Shown here: piece after piece, positions 34,395 through 49,945 of the stretch
Position numbering within the stretch: position 1 is the first letter of the stretch
How the letters are laid out: the number at the start of each line of letters is the position of its first letter
Source of the DNA: Excoecaria cochinchinensis
Lineage: Eukaryota > Streptophyta > Magnoliopsida > Malpighiales > Euphorbiaceae
NCBI GenBank assembly: GCA_947683425.1
Contig: CANTUQ010000324.1
Location: 248,001-312,000 of the forward strand
Direction of reading: 5' to 3'
DNA: 64,000 nucleotides
Notes under the pieces: generated by a model
The model's input: the letters and a program-made list of their open reading frames with translations, nothing else
Database searches by the model: none
What the model was told of the DNA's origin: nothing
Program-made: the position numbers and the translations under genes

Positions 34395-36124
34395 GCAAGT
34401 ATCACTTTAATCACAATTTAAATGTTTTAAGCTCATTTTTACCAAATTGGCCCTGTACAATATTGGCAGACATCTATGATCAAGATGAACGAAATGCGAA
34501 CCCCTAAAGGCTCGAATAACCTGAAGGACCACAAAAAGATCACTTCAGTCTTTAATACATACCAAAGGAATCCCGAGGGACCACCCCTGTCTTTAAATAC
34601 TTTCCAAAATATTTTAACTTTTAAATACAATGAGGTAGGACTGTCATTGGCCTACATAAAGGTGAGATGTCATGCTCACACCCGCGGTCTTATATCTCTA
34701 TGGCTAGCCAACATATTCTGAACTAGACTTGACTACCAAAATACTACAAAGGGCACTAATAATCCATTTCTCACATTTTTAAGTTACCATTCATACATTT
34801 CATGGAATTTCATCATATTATTCCATTCTTTTTCATACAATTCAATCATTATTCATGTGATTATCATCATCATACCATCACATGCCATAAAGGCTCATTA
34901 TTCCATCATGGTACACATGTATATATACATGCACACATTCAGCCAACATACTAACTTTTCACCATTAATTCTTTTTATCAAGTTTAACATTTATTTAGGC
35001 TATTCACATGTTGAATAACATAGCCATGCCATTATTTCGTATTAAAACTCATCAAAATCATACCTTTACACATGATATCCATTCGGCCACAAACATACAT
35101 CATACACCATGACATTTTCACATGCTCTAACACATACCATTAGATAGATCTCATGCCAAATATCATGTATACATCATAAACATGCCATAAACATCATCAT
35201 ATCACATGGAAATCACATGAAACCCATTTGGCCTACATAGTATCTCTTCATACAAATTTTATTTTCTCACTTTAAGCATTCATATAATCATTTTTAACCT
35301 TCCTAAACATGTCTATATGGTTTGATTCAATTAAACATGCATATTCCACATACTTTATGTTTAAAAATAACTAAAAATCATACTTTTAACATGGAAAAAG
35401 GAGGATATTGTATCCACTAATCTTGTTTTCTTGTTCTCCACATCATAAGCATGCTTTTCATGCCTTTACTCCTTCAAACACCATCACCTCCTTTGATTTC
35501 CTCGAGTGGCCGAATATACAATCCAAAGAAATCACCATAAATCTTCTTCCTTTATGAAATATACTTACATAAATATCATCTACATATCCTAAAATACCTA
35601 TTGGAACCTTTAAACCAATTTAAAAATATCAACTTTATATACCTTAATTTGATACATAAACTCTTTCACTTATTTTCTCCCACTTCTTTCACTTCAAATG
35701 AACTATAATCACCACCATCAGATTCTAGAGAGGCTAAACTTTTCTTTGGAGGCTTGGATTTGCGAAGAGATGAAGAGAGAATTGAAGAAAATGGAGGAAA
35801 AATCAAGATGAACAATTATGCCTTATGGAGGAGGAGGAGACTTGTTGGAATTCTAGGGATTTCTCTAAAGAAATCTGATATTCCAGCCTTTATATAGCCT
35901 CTCCTAATGGGCCAAACTAAAAGCCCATTTAGGTAATTTAAGCCCATTTTCCAACCAAAAAATAATATCTCTCACTTTCCAAGCTCAATTCTTCCCAAAG
36001 TAAATTCCATAATTCTCAAAATATATAATTTAGCATACACATAAAATTTTAACTCAATTGGAGAGCATTTTTCGGTCTGCTAATTTCTTACCAGTCCAAT
36101 AACTCTATTTTTTGTCTAACCATA
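34395..36124. other. Unassigned, probably a decayed LTR
   Basis: No supported gene. AT-rich sequence with an LTR-like look: a purine-rich GAAGAGATGAAGAGAGAATTGAAG stretch near 35765-35790, and AATGGGCCAAACTAAAAGCCCATT near 35907 (an inverted repeat). It is continuous with 38960-39065 across the solo Tat LTR inserted at 36125. The family is not recognised. Confidence 0.4.
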
Positions 36125-37375
36125 TGTGACGCGCGCCGAACCTAGCAAAGGCCCCCGTTGAAGTCGCTTTTAGGATTCGAGAGATTGGTTCACGTTTTTC
36201 GATCTTGGGTGCCATGAGACATCTTGGATGCCTCGGGAAGGATCATCTAGTCTCACGACGCCTTTAGGCACCTTTGAGATATTTTGGAGTCGCCACTCAA
36301 TTTATGAGAAATTGGGAAAGGTCTCTAACCTCTTATCGGTCTAGACCAGAGATTGGTGTTCGGAACTTCACTCTTATTTATGCTTTGGTTAATTATAAAT
36401 GAGTTTTTAATTTTCTAAAATTCTACCTCTTATCTCATCCGATTTATGCATTTGATTAAAGCGCACTACAAGTACTCAAAAGCAATAAAGGAAAGCAATA
36501 AATAAAGCGATAAATAAAGCAATAAAGGAAAGCAATAAACATATCAAGCACACAATTACAAGGGAATTTGGGGCGGAATACAACCCTAATAAAAGGAGAT
36601 GTAAATTGGGACGGAATACAATCCCAAATGGAAAATTAAATAATATTGCCCAAAAATTAATTACAAGGGCCCAAAGGGAAATACATGAATATAAATTTAA
36701 ACAAACAAATAAAATCAAACATAAAAAGGACATACATAAATCGGGACATTTGTTTGGTTCAGGAACGTTAGTTCCTTTGCGTTTATTTAAGGAGGGCTCG
36801 AAGAGTTGTTTGATTGCTAGTTCGAAAAAATCGGGATGAGTGATCCCATTTTTGGGAAAAATTTAACTCTTCGTTTTATTGTGACATTTTATATTAATTG
36901 GCTAAAATGAGGGACATTCGTCCCAATTTTATTAGTAAAAATTTCAATTTAATTATAGAAATGTTTTTGTGATTTTTTACCTCACGCGTGCATAAATAAA
37001 ATATTTATTTGCAAACAAACACAACACAAAGAGAGGGAATAGGGAAGATCTCACCAAACAATGCGATCTCCTACGTGTTGTGACACACCCGGGAGGTCAT
37101 GGAAGTGCTCACACAATACGACTCAAATTACATTTCAGACAGAAAAATAATATTAAAATATGTTAGTAATAATTCTAAACAAAATTAATCAAGTAAAGAC
37201 AAAGTAAATATAGGACATATTAATGTAGTATACAAATGATTTACATGCAAAAGAAATAAAATAAATCATGCAAAAGCCCCAAGGTTAATGACAAAACAAT
37301 AATAAAATTATAGTAACAATAATAACAATAAAATTATTATAACATTGATAATAATTATTATGGCAACAGAATAGC

Positions 37376-37380
37376 AACAC

Positions 37381-37463
<83 letters not shown>

Positions 37464-37593
37464 TAAGAAAATAAACACAAGAAAATAATAATGATAATGA
37501 TAATAGCCTCAAATAATAATAATAATAACAATGATAAATGAGCATGCAAACATCAACAGTGAACACAAATAATAATAATAATAATAATAATAA

Positions 37594-37638
<45 letters not shown>

Positions 37639-37722
37639 ATGCATGATAGTAATAATAATAGTGATGAGAAGAATAATGGCAACGGTATGATAATAGGACA
37701 AGCAAAATATTGGCAATGGTGA

Positions 37723-37781
<59 letters not shown>

Positions 37782-37782
37782 G
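37376..37782. repeat. (TAA)n and (TAG)n microsatellites in the solo Tat LTR
   Basis: TAA runs at 37381-37462, 37567-37594 and 37723-37781, with a TAG run at 37595-37639. They start about 1180 bases from the LTR start, nearly the offset seen in the other Tat LTRs. Confidence 0.95.
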
Positions 37783-38499
37783 AGGGAAGAAAAAGTGTGC
37801 CGACAACAAATGTGAAGGTAAAACCATGAAAGTCAAATTAAAAAGTATAAAGGAATCAAATGAAAGACTAAACATAAAATGCCAACAGTAGCAAATAAAA
37901 TCAAGATTGTTAGAAAATAGACATGGTAAAAATAGCAAAAACAACAATATTAATAACCATAAATGATAAATGAAAATAAGCGAGAACGGGTCCAAAGTGT
38001 TTACCCTCAGAATTTTATAGATTGAAGAAAACGGTGTCTTGATCTGTTCCCCTTGTCGAATTTATGGTGATAAATATCCGAAAAAAATATAAAAATCTAT
38101 GTTTTTAAATAAATTAGCTCAAGAAAATATTTTTGATGGGATGAATAAGCAAAGAAAATTAATTTTTCTTAATAAGCAAAGAAAATTAATTTTTCTTACT
38201 CAAATCAAACCCAAGATGAAATGTTTTTTAGAGAAGAAAAGATTAAAACTTGAGAAAAAGCTTAAGAATTTTTCGAAGAAGAAACAAAAGGTTTGCTGGA
38301 GAGAAAACTAAAACTCTTTTTTTTGAATCCCAATTCCCGTCCCCTGAAATGAATCCCAAAAACCCTATTTGATTTTCTGTCTTTGTCCCAAAATAGGAAA
38401 AGACAAGTTGTTCTTTCATTTTTGGTTACAAAATTACACAAAATCGTGAAAGAAACGGAAAAATACACTGAAAATTGCAGGTGACGCAGAACGAAAACG

Positions 38500-38735
38500 A
38501 CCGTGCAAGGGCAAAAATGCCAGCGTGAGGAGGGACGCGAGGCGTGCATGCTCACAGCGAGACGCGCCGCAGGGGTCGCACGAGCGCGTGGCGAGACGCG
38601 GCCCAGGGGGCGCCCGTGTGTGCGGCGAGATGCGCCCCAGGGGACTCGCGCGCTGCCTCTGCAGCGTGTGCGCCCGCAGGTGCACACCGCTCCCGAACGG
38701 GCGCGGCCCACACGCGCGAGACGCGCATAAAATAA
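38500..38735. other. GC-rich island of the solo Tat LTR
   Basis: A block dense in CGCG, CCGC and GCGAGACGCG, about 230-460 bases from the LTR start, with AT-rich sequence on both sides. Repeated GCGAGACGCG / GCGAGATGCGCCCCAGG units are visible. No protein is supported. Confidence 0.7.
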
Positions 38736-39065
38736 AAAAGAAAAAAGAAAAGCAAAATAAAAATAAAAATAAAAGTGAAAAGAAATAAAAATATAAGTAA
38801 CAACGCGATTTTTTTTCCTTTTTTGGGTTGAAATTTTTAGCGGAACAAAGGAAATTTTCCACAAGGGAGACATCATTTTTGACACCTTTACTTGTGGCAA
38901 ATATCACTTCATCATCGGGTAATCCTGATCTTGGACCGCCTCAGGACCCGGTGTCCACACCGTAAAATTTATTTTTCATTACCATTTAATTCTCCATAAT
39001 ATTTCAAGCAAGTCCAAGCTTTCAGATAATTTTTCTGAGGTCTATAACTCCATTTAGATTCCGGT

Positions 39066-40558
39066 TAAACTTTGGTCAAGAGAGGCTGTTACCTTACGTG
39101 AAGCACTTGAGAATGTTGAATAGCCAGTTTGAGACTTGCACTTTTCACTTCACCCCCAGGGATGAAAATCAATTAGCCGATGCTCTAGCGACAGTGGTGC
39201 CCATGTGGGATAATCCAACAGGGGTTACTATGAAACCCGTGCTAATCTCTAGCTCGGAAAAGCCTTGCTTTGAAGCTGAGCGGGTGATGGATGTTGGGGC
39301 CACTGATGGAAACCCTTGGTACTACGACATTCAGAATTACTTGGAACGGTCAGTTTTTCCAGAGGAAGTCACTGAGAAAGACCAAAGGATGATTCGAAAG
39401 TTGTCCACTCAGTTCATCAGTGTAAATGGCACTTTGTATAAGAGGCAAGCTGATGGTATCCAGTTAAGATGTTTGGCGGAGAAAGAAGCTGAAAAGGTTA
39501 TGGAAGAGGTTCATACCGGAGTCTGCGGAGCTCACATGAATGGCTTAGCCTTAGCGAAGAAGATCATGCGCTAAGGATTCTATTGGCTCACAATGGATAC
39601 AGATTGTTCAAAATATGTGAAGCAATGCCAGTTATGCTAGCAATATGCGAATTTAAGGCATGTCCCAGTTTCAGAGCTACATAATTTGACATCTCCATGG
39701 CCATTTACAGCTTGGGGGATAGATATCATAGGCGAGATACGTCCTACAGCTTCTAATGGGCACAGGTTCATTATAGTTGCCATTGATTATTTCACTAAGT
39801 GGGTCGAAGCTGAATCTTTCAAGAAGATTGATGCTAGGGATATGGCTAAGTTCATCGAGCGGAATTTGATATGCAGATATGGCCTCCCACACCATATTGT
39901 ATCTGATAATGGGGTACAGTTCTTAGCAGAAACTAAATAGATGCTTCAGAAGTATGGAATCCAACATCACAAGTCTTCTCCTTACTATCCTCAAGCTAAC
40001 GGTGCGGTTGAAGTGGCGAACAAGAATGTGAAAAGAATATTGGCCAAGATGGTTAAGAGCTATAAAGATTGGGCGGAAAAGCTGCCTTTTGCACTTTAGG
40101 GTTATAGAACCACAGTCAGAACCTCTATGGGAGCAACACCATTTTCCCTGGTATACGGAACCAAAGCGGTTCTGCCGGTTGAAATTGAGCTGAAATCCTT
40201 AAGGGTAGTCATGGAAGCCGAGGTTCCAGAGACAGAATGGGCACAACAGCGATTGCTGCAGTTGAATTTGTTGGATGAAGATAGATTGAGAGCCTATTAC
40301 CACAATCAGGTTTATCAGAAGAGACTAGCTCGGTCCTTTGGCAAGAAGGTACGAAAGCACCCGTTGAAAGAAGGGGATTTGGTCTTTAAGATGATGAGGC
40401 CGGGAGTGCCGGACATACGAGGAAAATTCAGGCCAACCTGGGAAGGCCCATTCATTTTGAAAAGTTGCTAACAAAGGGAGCAGCAATCTTGGAAGACAGC
40501 GATGGGAATGAGTTTAATGACCCGGTCAATGTCGATAGACTAAAAAGGTTCCATGGCT
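39066..40558 (+). pseudogene. Tat-lineage RNase H end and integrase remnant
   Basis: It starts inside RNase H (LLPYVKHLRMLNSQFETCTF, then DENQLADALA), so RT, protease and gag are lost at the 39065 junction. The integrase follows: HTGVCGAHMNGLALAKKIM, a CX2C zinc pair with a stop inside it (QLC*QYA), then WGIDIIGEI and IIVAIDYFTKWVEAE, HHIVSDNGVQF, PYYPQANGAVEVANK and the C-terminal KEGDLVFKMM...GKFRPTWEGPF. The first Asp (GIDIIG), the second (SDNG) and the Glu (AVEVANK) are present. Stops occur at about 39572, 39640, 39938 and 40099, with a frameshift after FILKSC near 40465. The wording is Tat/Ogre-type rather than chromovirus, and no chromodomain is present. Confidence 0.88.
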
Positions 40559-41690
40559 AAAGACCAAAAAATGAAAAGAAGAGAATAAATGCCCCGCAGG
40601 TCGAAAACCGAAAAAAGGCGGCCTTGCTAAAATTGGGCGCCCTGTCAGGGTGAAAACCGAAAAAAAGGCATCCTGGGCAAAAATTAAGGGCTGAGAGAAA
40701 ATGTTCAATCAGGAAAACCCAAGAGGGCCGATTGATAACAGGAGTTTGATGCTTACAAGATCTATTCCGAGGTTAGGTGTTGTCTTGTGCTTTTGAATTC
40801 TTGTTAAATAAGGATCATGTATGATGAAATCATATAGAAATGTACTCAAGTTTGCAATGAATAAAAGAATACAGTTTACATTGTTCTTTTAGTTCTGCTT
40901 TAAAAAGAAATAAATCACTTATTCATCTAATGACTATTGTCTAATCATTCTGTCGGAAGGTGCCTAAGCAGATAGGTGTTGTTCACTCTTAGCGGTGGTT
41001 CTGATAATAGCTTTCTCTTGCAGCTTAATAAAAAAATAAAAATAAAAAAATATATATAAAAAAAATATAAAAAAAAATCTTGAAAAAAAAGAGGCCGTTA
41101 GAGATGAAAACCGTAACTGGCTCTCTAAGCAAAAGTTAGGCCAAAGGGCAGGGTGAAAACCTGGAGACAGGCAGTCTGCCTTACAAAAAAATATATAAAA
41201 ATAAAAAGCCGCTGGTTTGGGTTGGGTCCATCCCAGGCAAAAGTTAGGCAAAGGGTTATGTGAAAATCCCTTAGGGGACGCATTTCCCGCAAAGAAAAGC
41301 TAGTGTGAAAATCCACAAGGGACGCACTACCTTTTAAAATAATGACGTTTGATGTCTGGAGTAATAAGGCGACATATGCTTCAGATGATCATTCTTCAGT
41401 CAGATAATGCATGAGTCAGAGTCCTGGGCATGCGATCATTGACTGGGGGGCAAAGATGCACATTTGATGTCTCTCAGAAAATGTCTTGGGGTCAGAGTCC
41501 CCAAAGCCAAAGTGTCACTCTATCAGATTCTTGGAAGTGTAACGTAGCAGCCAAGCTATATCCTCGGCAGACCCTTAACCACCTAGGATAGGGTCAATCT
41601 ATTTTTGCAAACATTTACATCTCATACACACACGTTTTCTTGTATGTATTTTTGTGAGAAATATCTATAAGAAAACAGTCACCATTCAAA
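40559..41690 (+). other. 3' untranslated region of Tat element 2
   Basis: Non-coding. Degenerate repeats around GGTGAAAACCGAAAAAAGGC and TGAAAACC...GGCAAAAGTTAGGC recur at 40590-40690, 41100-41170 and 41215-41320. An AT-rich A-tract block lies at 41025-41085. No gene. Confidence 0.6.
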
Positions 41691-41699
41691 GATGGAATC

Positions 41700-42205
41700 C
41701 TGCACTTTTTGTAGTCTTGTCAGCGACTCGGTGCAGTGCACTTTTGGTAGTCTGTAGCAGACTCGGTGCAGCTCAGAAGAGCAAGTTTTGTGTTTCATAG
41801 TCTTGTCAGCGACTCGACGCATCATAATCAGAAGAAGGAACAGTGCACTTTTGGTAGCTTTGGTAGTGGCTCGGTGTAGTTCTTCCCTGCACGTTTAATA
41901 GTCTTGTCAGCGACTCTGTGCAGTGCACTTTTTGTAGCCTTGTCAGCGGCTCGGTGCGTTTTTTTCATTTTGCGCTTTTAGGAGTCTTGTCAGTGGCTCG
42001 GCGCATCGCTATCTGCGGATAACACCTGTACGTTTTGTAGTCTTGTCAGCGACTCCGTGCAGCGCACTTTTAGTAGCCTTGTCAGCGGCTCGGTGCGATT
42101 TATCTTTCGCGTTTTGTAGTCTTGGTAGCAACTCGGCGCATCACCGTCTTAGGATGGTTCCTTGGCACTTTATAGTCTTGTCAGCGACTCAGTGCAGCTC
42201 AAGAG
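41700..42205 (+). repeat. Tandem repeat array in the 3' untranslated region of Tat element 2
   Basis: About eleven units of 36-57 bp share TAGTCTTGTCAGCGACTCGG followed by TGCAGTGCACTTTT or CGCATC. AGTC...GACT and GTGCA...TGCAC are self-complementary within the unit. The sequence is unrelated to the array before the other Tat 3' LTR. Confidence 0.85.
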
Positions 42206-42324
42206 GATGAATCACAGCACTGTTCCCGAGGGAGCAGCTGGAAGGAGGCAACCTCAGGTACGCGCTTCTTTCCTTTTCCTGAATTTTTGGCTCACCTAGG
42301 CATTGATACACACTAGCCTCCCCA

Positions 42325-42338
42325 AAATTGGGGGCAAT
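42325..42338 (+). other. Polypurine tract of Tat element 2
   Basis: AAAATTGGGGGCAAT directly before the LTR start. It is the same tract as at 31253. Confidence 0.8.
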
Positions 42339-45196
<2,858 letters not shown>

Positions 45197-46278
45197 CCAG
45201 GGAAAAATGTTTTTTTCAAGCTTTTCTCAAAAAATCACTCCAACAACAATATTTCATGCATTTTTACATGTTTTCATGTGATATTCATGCAAAACATTAA
45301 AAATAAATCTTAAAACATGTAAAATAATGCACAAAATCAATCAAAAATTACATGTTATTAACCTTGAAAAATATACATCAATTGTATAATTAAAATAAAG
45401 TGTAGTGTAGTGAGAGAATATATTTGGACCCAAAAATTTACCCTCAGACTATGGTGTACTGGAAAGGAGAAATATGATTTGATTTCCTCCTCAAAAATTC
45501 ATAAGAATTTATTTCAAAATAAACCAAAATGAATGGATTTTTTCTCCCTCTAGAAAAAGGTTTTCACTCAAAATGATTATTTTCTATCAAAACCTAGAAG
45601 AAAATCCTACCTCTAAAGAATAGAGAATTATTTTCCTAATCTCCAAAAGTATATTTCTCTCAAAACGCTTTTCAAAAAAATCCTGTGATGCAGAAAATGG
45701 CTCCTCCTCATTTTCTCTCTCTATAACTTCCTTTTTATATCCAAAAAAAAAATGAAACCATAGAGAGTTAAGGCTAGAGATTGAATTCTAATTCAAAACT
45801 GCCTATTTTGAATTTAAATTATGGAAATCTCTCCCCTAAATCCTGAAAATTTGCATTTAAAATCTTTTCAAAATCCAAATTTCCTTCTTGAAAGCTGAAA
45901 ATAGGGCAAAAATGTCGACAGACCGCTGGGGAGCCCTCTTAGCGCTAGAGGCCAGTGCCCTATCGTCGGGGAGCCCTCCTCGCGCTATTGTGGAGCAAGG
46001 AGCAGGTGCCCCTCATTCAAAGAACGAGCACCCCTCACTCAAAGGACAGGCGCCCCTCACTCCCCTCGGTGAGATCGACTGAGGACGGTAAAAAAACCCT
46101 GAAATGAAAAATTTCCTTAAATAGACAGCGAATAAAAGGGGCTTGGTCATAGAAAGCTTTCAAAAAATTGCAAAAACAAAGATTGAAATCATCATTTTCC
46201 ATTTTTCACCTATGAACAGGTATTAAAGTCATCATTGGGTAACCCTAATTTGGACCACCTTGAGACCCGGTGTCTATA
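45197..46278 (-). repeat. 5' part of a Tat-type LTR, minus orientation, truncated
   Basis: In minus orientation it starts TATAGACACCGGG (a TG-to-TA change at the end) at 46278, with the GGTTACCCAATGATGA block, a GC-rich patch at 45905-46080 and the TCTGAGGGTAAA motif at about 45447. It is cut at 45197, exactly at the end of the Tat element 2 LTR. It is inserted in Tekay-type protease sequence on its right. Confidence 0.75.
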
Positions 46279-46354
46279 GATATATGTGTGACCAATCCTT
46301 TGGGGCATAGTGTAAATGTGAACCGGGTGTATAAGAACTGTCCTATAGTGGTCC
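46279..46354 (+). pseudogene. Fragment of a Tekay-type protease region
   Basis: The 76 bases read ICVTNPLGHSVNVNRVYKNCP in frame on the plus strand, matching the protease-adjacent block of element C (ICVTNPLGHSVNVSRVYRSCP) with few changes. It is the only remnant of a chromovirus that was interrupted on the left by a Tat LTR and on the right by a copia LTR. Confidence 0.85.
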
Positions 46355-47330
46355 TATTTGTGGTTATGACCTAGGCCAAATATTTAGACCTTGATGTAAT
46401 CATTACATTTTCATTTATATAATGGTTTTCTTCACATTATTATTAATAACATGTCACATTATCGTAATGTTTATAAATAACCATGTTATTCATGTCATCC
46501 CTAGTCATTTATCACTAAAGGGCATAAAAATAAATTAAGACTAGTATATATTTGATCGATAAGCATGAGATGATTATATATGGTGATATAAATCAAATCT
46601 GTAGGTACTTGTTAGAGAACAAGGTACTAAATAGACCCATTATGAGATCACTATATGGGATAGTGTCATAAGTGATCTTATAATAGATATGTTATTGAAT
46701 TATTTGACCTGAGGTTATCATGGTTTCCTACATAAGGAACATTATATTTTGACATAATCAAACATTATCTTTAATCGGATAATTATAAAGTTTAAGATTG
46801 GACATGATGAGAATTACGTAGAGGAAAGTGAACAATCAAGATGCAATTTGTCCCTCTCTTATGAGAGAGATATCTATTGGGCCCCTCGATAAGTAGGACT
46901 GAAAAATGCATGGCCATGCTCGAATGAATTGATAGTGTGATCAATGTCATTTGAATTATCAGTCTACTTTATGACCATGAAATTATATGTTTAAACAATA
47001 TAAGTTTGACATGGACCATAACTTATGTTCAAATAAGATATCGTGTGACAAAAGGATAATAACATGTTTTGTTATCAGGTTAAAATCGGACTAATGATAT
47101 TTATATCATTTGGGTAGTCATAATGTCTTGCTAGAGAACAATTATGACTTGCAAGCCTATTATGGAATTGGGCCCACTGCCAACTTGATATAAACTTATT
47201 GGATCACACACCAAGACTATAATGAACAGACTGGATTTTAATTAGAGTATTTCGAAATTATATAAATATAGATATTTATATTTAATTTCAAAATTATATA
47301 AATATAATATTTCTTATTATTTTGAATAAG

Positions 47331-47383
<53 letters not shown>

Positions 47384-47391
47384 TATATATA

Positions 47392-47466
<75 letters not shown>

Positions 47467-47469
47467 ATA

Positions 47470-47550
<81 letters not shown>

Positions 47551-47572
47551 GTATATACATATCTGTATATAC

Positions 47573-47660
<88 letters not shown>

Positions 47661-47756
47661 TGGATTTTAATTAGAGTATTTCGAAATTATATAAATATAG
47701 ATATTTATATTTAATTTCAAAATTATATAAATATAGATATTTATAAATATTCAAGT
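46355..47756 (+). repeat. 5' LTR of a Ty1/copia element, truncated, with TA/TG microsatellite
   Basis: Homologous to the solo LTR at 16106 from its first bases (TATTTGTGGTTATG for TGTTAGTGGTTATG), in the same order, but with one copy of the 202 bp unit. The 3' end of the LTR, the primer site and all of gag and protease are missing: the sequence goes from AT repeats directly into pol. The candidate left target duplication is GGTCC. Confidence 0.8.
47229..47745. repeat. (TA)n/(TG)n microsatellite flanked by a ~76 bp direct duplication
   Basis: The duplicated block starts CTGGATTTTAATTAGAGTAT at 47229 and again at 47660. Between the copies lie TA runs with a TG run at 47431-47463. The open frames over it are Tyr/Ile alternations without meaning. 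Confidence 0.9.
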
Positions 47757-49945
47757 TTGGATGATGAAGGTTTTTCTTTTCTTATTAAGAATAAGAAATG
47801 TTCTATTTATTATGATGACATGCTTTATAGTATTGCTGATTCATATTATGGGCTTTATATCTTAAATTTAGAAGCATCCAATAATCATGATATTTATAAC
47901 ATAACTAAAAAGAAATCCAAACCAAATGATTTAAATACAACATATTTATGGCATTGTCGCCTTGGTCATATAAATGAGAAACGCATATCTAAACTCCATC
48001 AAGATGGAATTTTGCAATCATTTGATTTTGAATCATTTGATAATTGCGAATCTTATTTATTAGGCAAGATAACAAAGGATCCTTTCACTGGACATAGTAA
48101 AAGGGCCACTAACTTATTAGGCCTTGTACATTCTGATGTATGTGGCCCATTAAGCATAAATGCTAGGGGAGGATTTCAGTACTTCATTACATTTACTGAT
48201 GATTTCAGTAGATATGGCTATGTCTATCTAATGAAACATAAACATGAATCATTTGAAATGTTTAAAACCTTTCAAGATGAAGTAGAAAATCAGGTTGGTA
48301 AAACTATTAAGGCATTTCGATCTGATCGAGGTGGTGAATATTTAAGCCAAGACTTTGATAATCATCTAAGAGATTGTGGAATTGTTTCACAATTAACTCC
48401 ACCTGGAACACCACAATGGAATGGTGTATCTAAAAGGAGGAATCGTACTTTGTTAGATATGGTTCGATCTATGATGAGTCAAATAGATCTTCCTTTATCC
48501 TTTTGGGGTTATGCATTAGAAATAGCCGTATTCACTTTGAACTGAGTTCCATCTAAAGCAGTTGAAAAGACACCATATGAGATATGGACTGGGAGAACTC
48601 CTAGTTTATCTTTTCTAAAGATTTGGGGCTGTGAGGCTTATGTCAAACGACAAATCTCGGTTAAATTAGCACCAAAATCTATAAATGTCTTTTTGTGGGA
48701 TATCCTAAGGAAACTAAAGGATATTACTTTTATAACCCTTCTGAGAACAAAGTGTTTGTTGCTCGAAATGGAGTCTTTCTAGAAAAAGAATTTATTTCTA
48801 AAAGAACCAGTGGGAGTAAAGTACAACTTGAAGAAATTTGAGAACCACAAGATAACATAGAACCACTAATGGAAACTCAATAAGTTTCATAAATAGTTGT
48901 GGAACCTGTACCTGTTACACAAGTACCACGTATATCTAATAAGATATGACATGAGCCCGAGAGAAATGGATTTCTTATGATGGATAGTCATGAAGTAATG
49001 CTCATGGATCAAGATGATCCTATTACCTATCAAGATGATGTGTCAGGTATGGAATCTGAAAAATGGCTAGAAGCCATGAAATCTAAGATGCAATCCATGT
49101 ATGATAATCAAGTTTGGAACTTGATTGATCCACCTAAAGGAATTAAAACCATTGGGCGCAAATGGGTTTTTAAAAAGAAAACTGACATGGATGGCAAAGT
49201 AAATACCTTTAAAGCAAGGCTTGTTGCAAAAGGGTTCAAACAAACTCATGGTATTGACTATGATGAAACCTTTTTACCAGTCACAATGCTTAAATTAATA
49301 AGGATTATTATTGCCATTGCTGCATATTATGACTATGAGATATGGCAAATGGATGTCAAAACATCGTTTCTTAATGGAAACTTACTTGAGGATGTGTACA
49401 TGACACAACCTGAGGGTTTTGTCCATCCTGAGAATTCTAAAAAGGTATGTAAGCTGCAAAGATGGTTATAGATTGAAGCAAGCTTCTCAGAGCTGGAATC
49501 TTCCTTTTGATGAAACAGTCAAAGAGTTCAGGTTCATGAAAAATGAGGATAAACCATGTGTATACAAGAAGATTAGTGGGAACCCTGTGATGTTTCTTGT
49601 ATTATATGTCGATGACATATTACTCATTAGAAATGACATCCCTATCATGCAAAATACAAAAGAGTGGTTAGGGAAATCTTTTTGAATGAGAGATTTAGGT
49701 GAAGCTGCTTATATTCTTGGAAATAAGATCTATAGGGATAGATCTAAAAGGATGATTGGTCTGAGTCAAAGCACTTATATAGATAAGGTGCTAAATAGAT
49801 TCAGCATGCAAAATTCCAAAAGAGGATTTTTGCCAATGTCTCATGGCATTACTCTTAGCAAGACTCAATGTCCAATGACATCTGATGAGCGAGATCGCAT
49901 GAGTATGATTCCTTATGCTTCAGCTATAGGATCAATCATTTGTGC
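47757..49945 (+). pseudogene. Ty1/copia pol remnant (integrase, reverse transcriptase)
   Basis: 47757-48542 holds the GAG-pre-integrase zinc region (WHCRLGHINEKRISKLH ... CESYLLGK) and the integrase core with VHSDVCGPL, FRSDRGGEYLS and GTPQWNGVSKRRNRTLL: the first two Asp are present, and the family's catalytic Glu in the NGVSERRNRT motif is Lys here. A TGA stop lies at 48544. RT starts near 49060 (KWLEAM) with KWVFKKK, ARLVAKGF, QMDVKTSFLNG and the YVDDILL catalytic box at about 49601-49625. A deletion near 49460 shifts the frame, and a stop follows at 49684. The sequence ends at YASAIGSIICA, cut by the LTR at 49946. Integrase before RT identifies copia. Confidence 0.9.

Larger units (their letters stand above)
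36125..38959 (-). mobile_element. Solo Tat-type LTR, 2835 bp
   Basis: In minus orientation it starts TGTGGACACCGGG at 38959 and ends GCGCGTCACA at 36125. The flanks are CCATA (36120-36124) and CCGTA (38960-38964), a 5-bp target duplication with one transition. No polypurine tract or primer site adjoins it. It is homologous to the LTRs at 31268 and 42339 in opposite orientation. It carries TAA/TAG microsatellites at 37376-37782 and a GC-rich island at 38500-38730. The open frames over the GC island are not conserved proteins. Confidence 0.85.

Noticed and set aside
37285..37995. 236-codon hydrophobic open frame, membrane-protein-like
   Set aside because: Built on TAA/TAG microsatellites in an LTR; apparent membrane segments are poly-Leu from the repeat.
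38262..38907. Overlapping Arg/Ala-rich frames on both strands
   Set aside because: They cover the GC island of a solo Tat LTR; open frames are expected in GC-rich DNA, and no similarity or conservation in sister LTRs is seen.
47238..47714. Tyr-Ile and Cys-Val repeat proteins on both strands
   Set aside because: Artefacts of TA and TG dinucleotide repeats.
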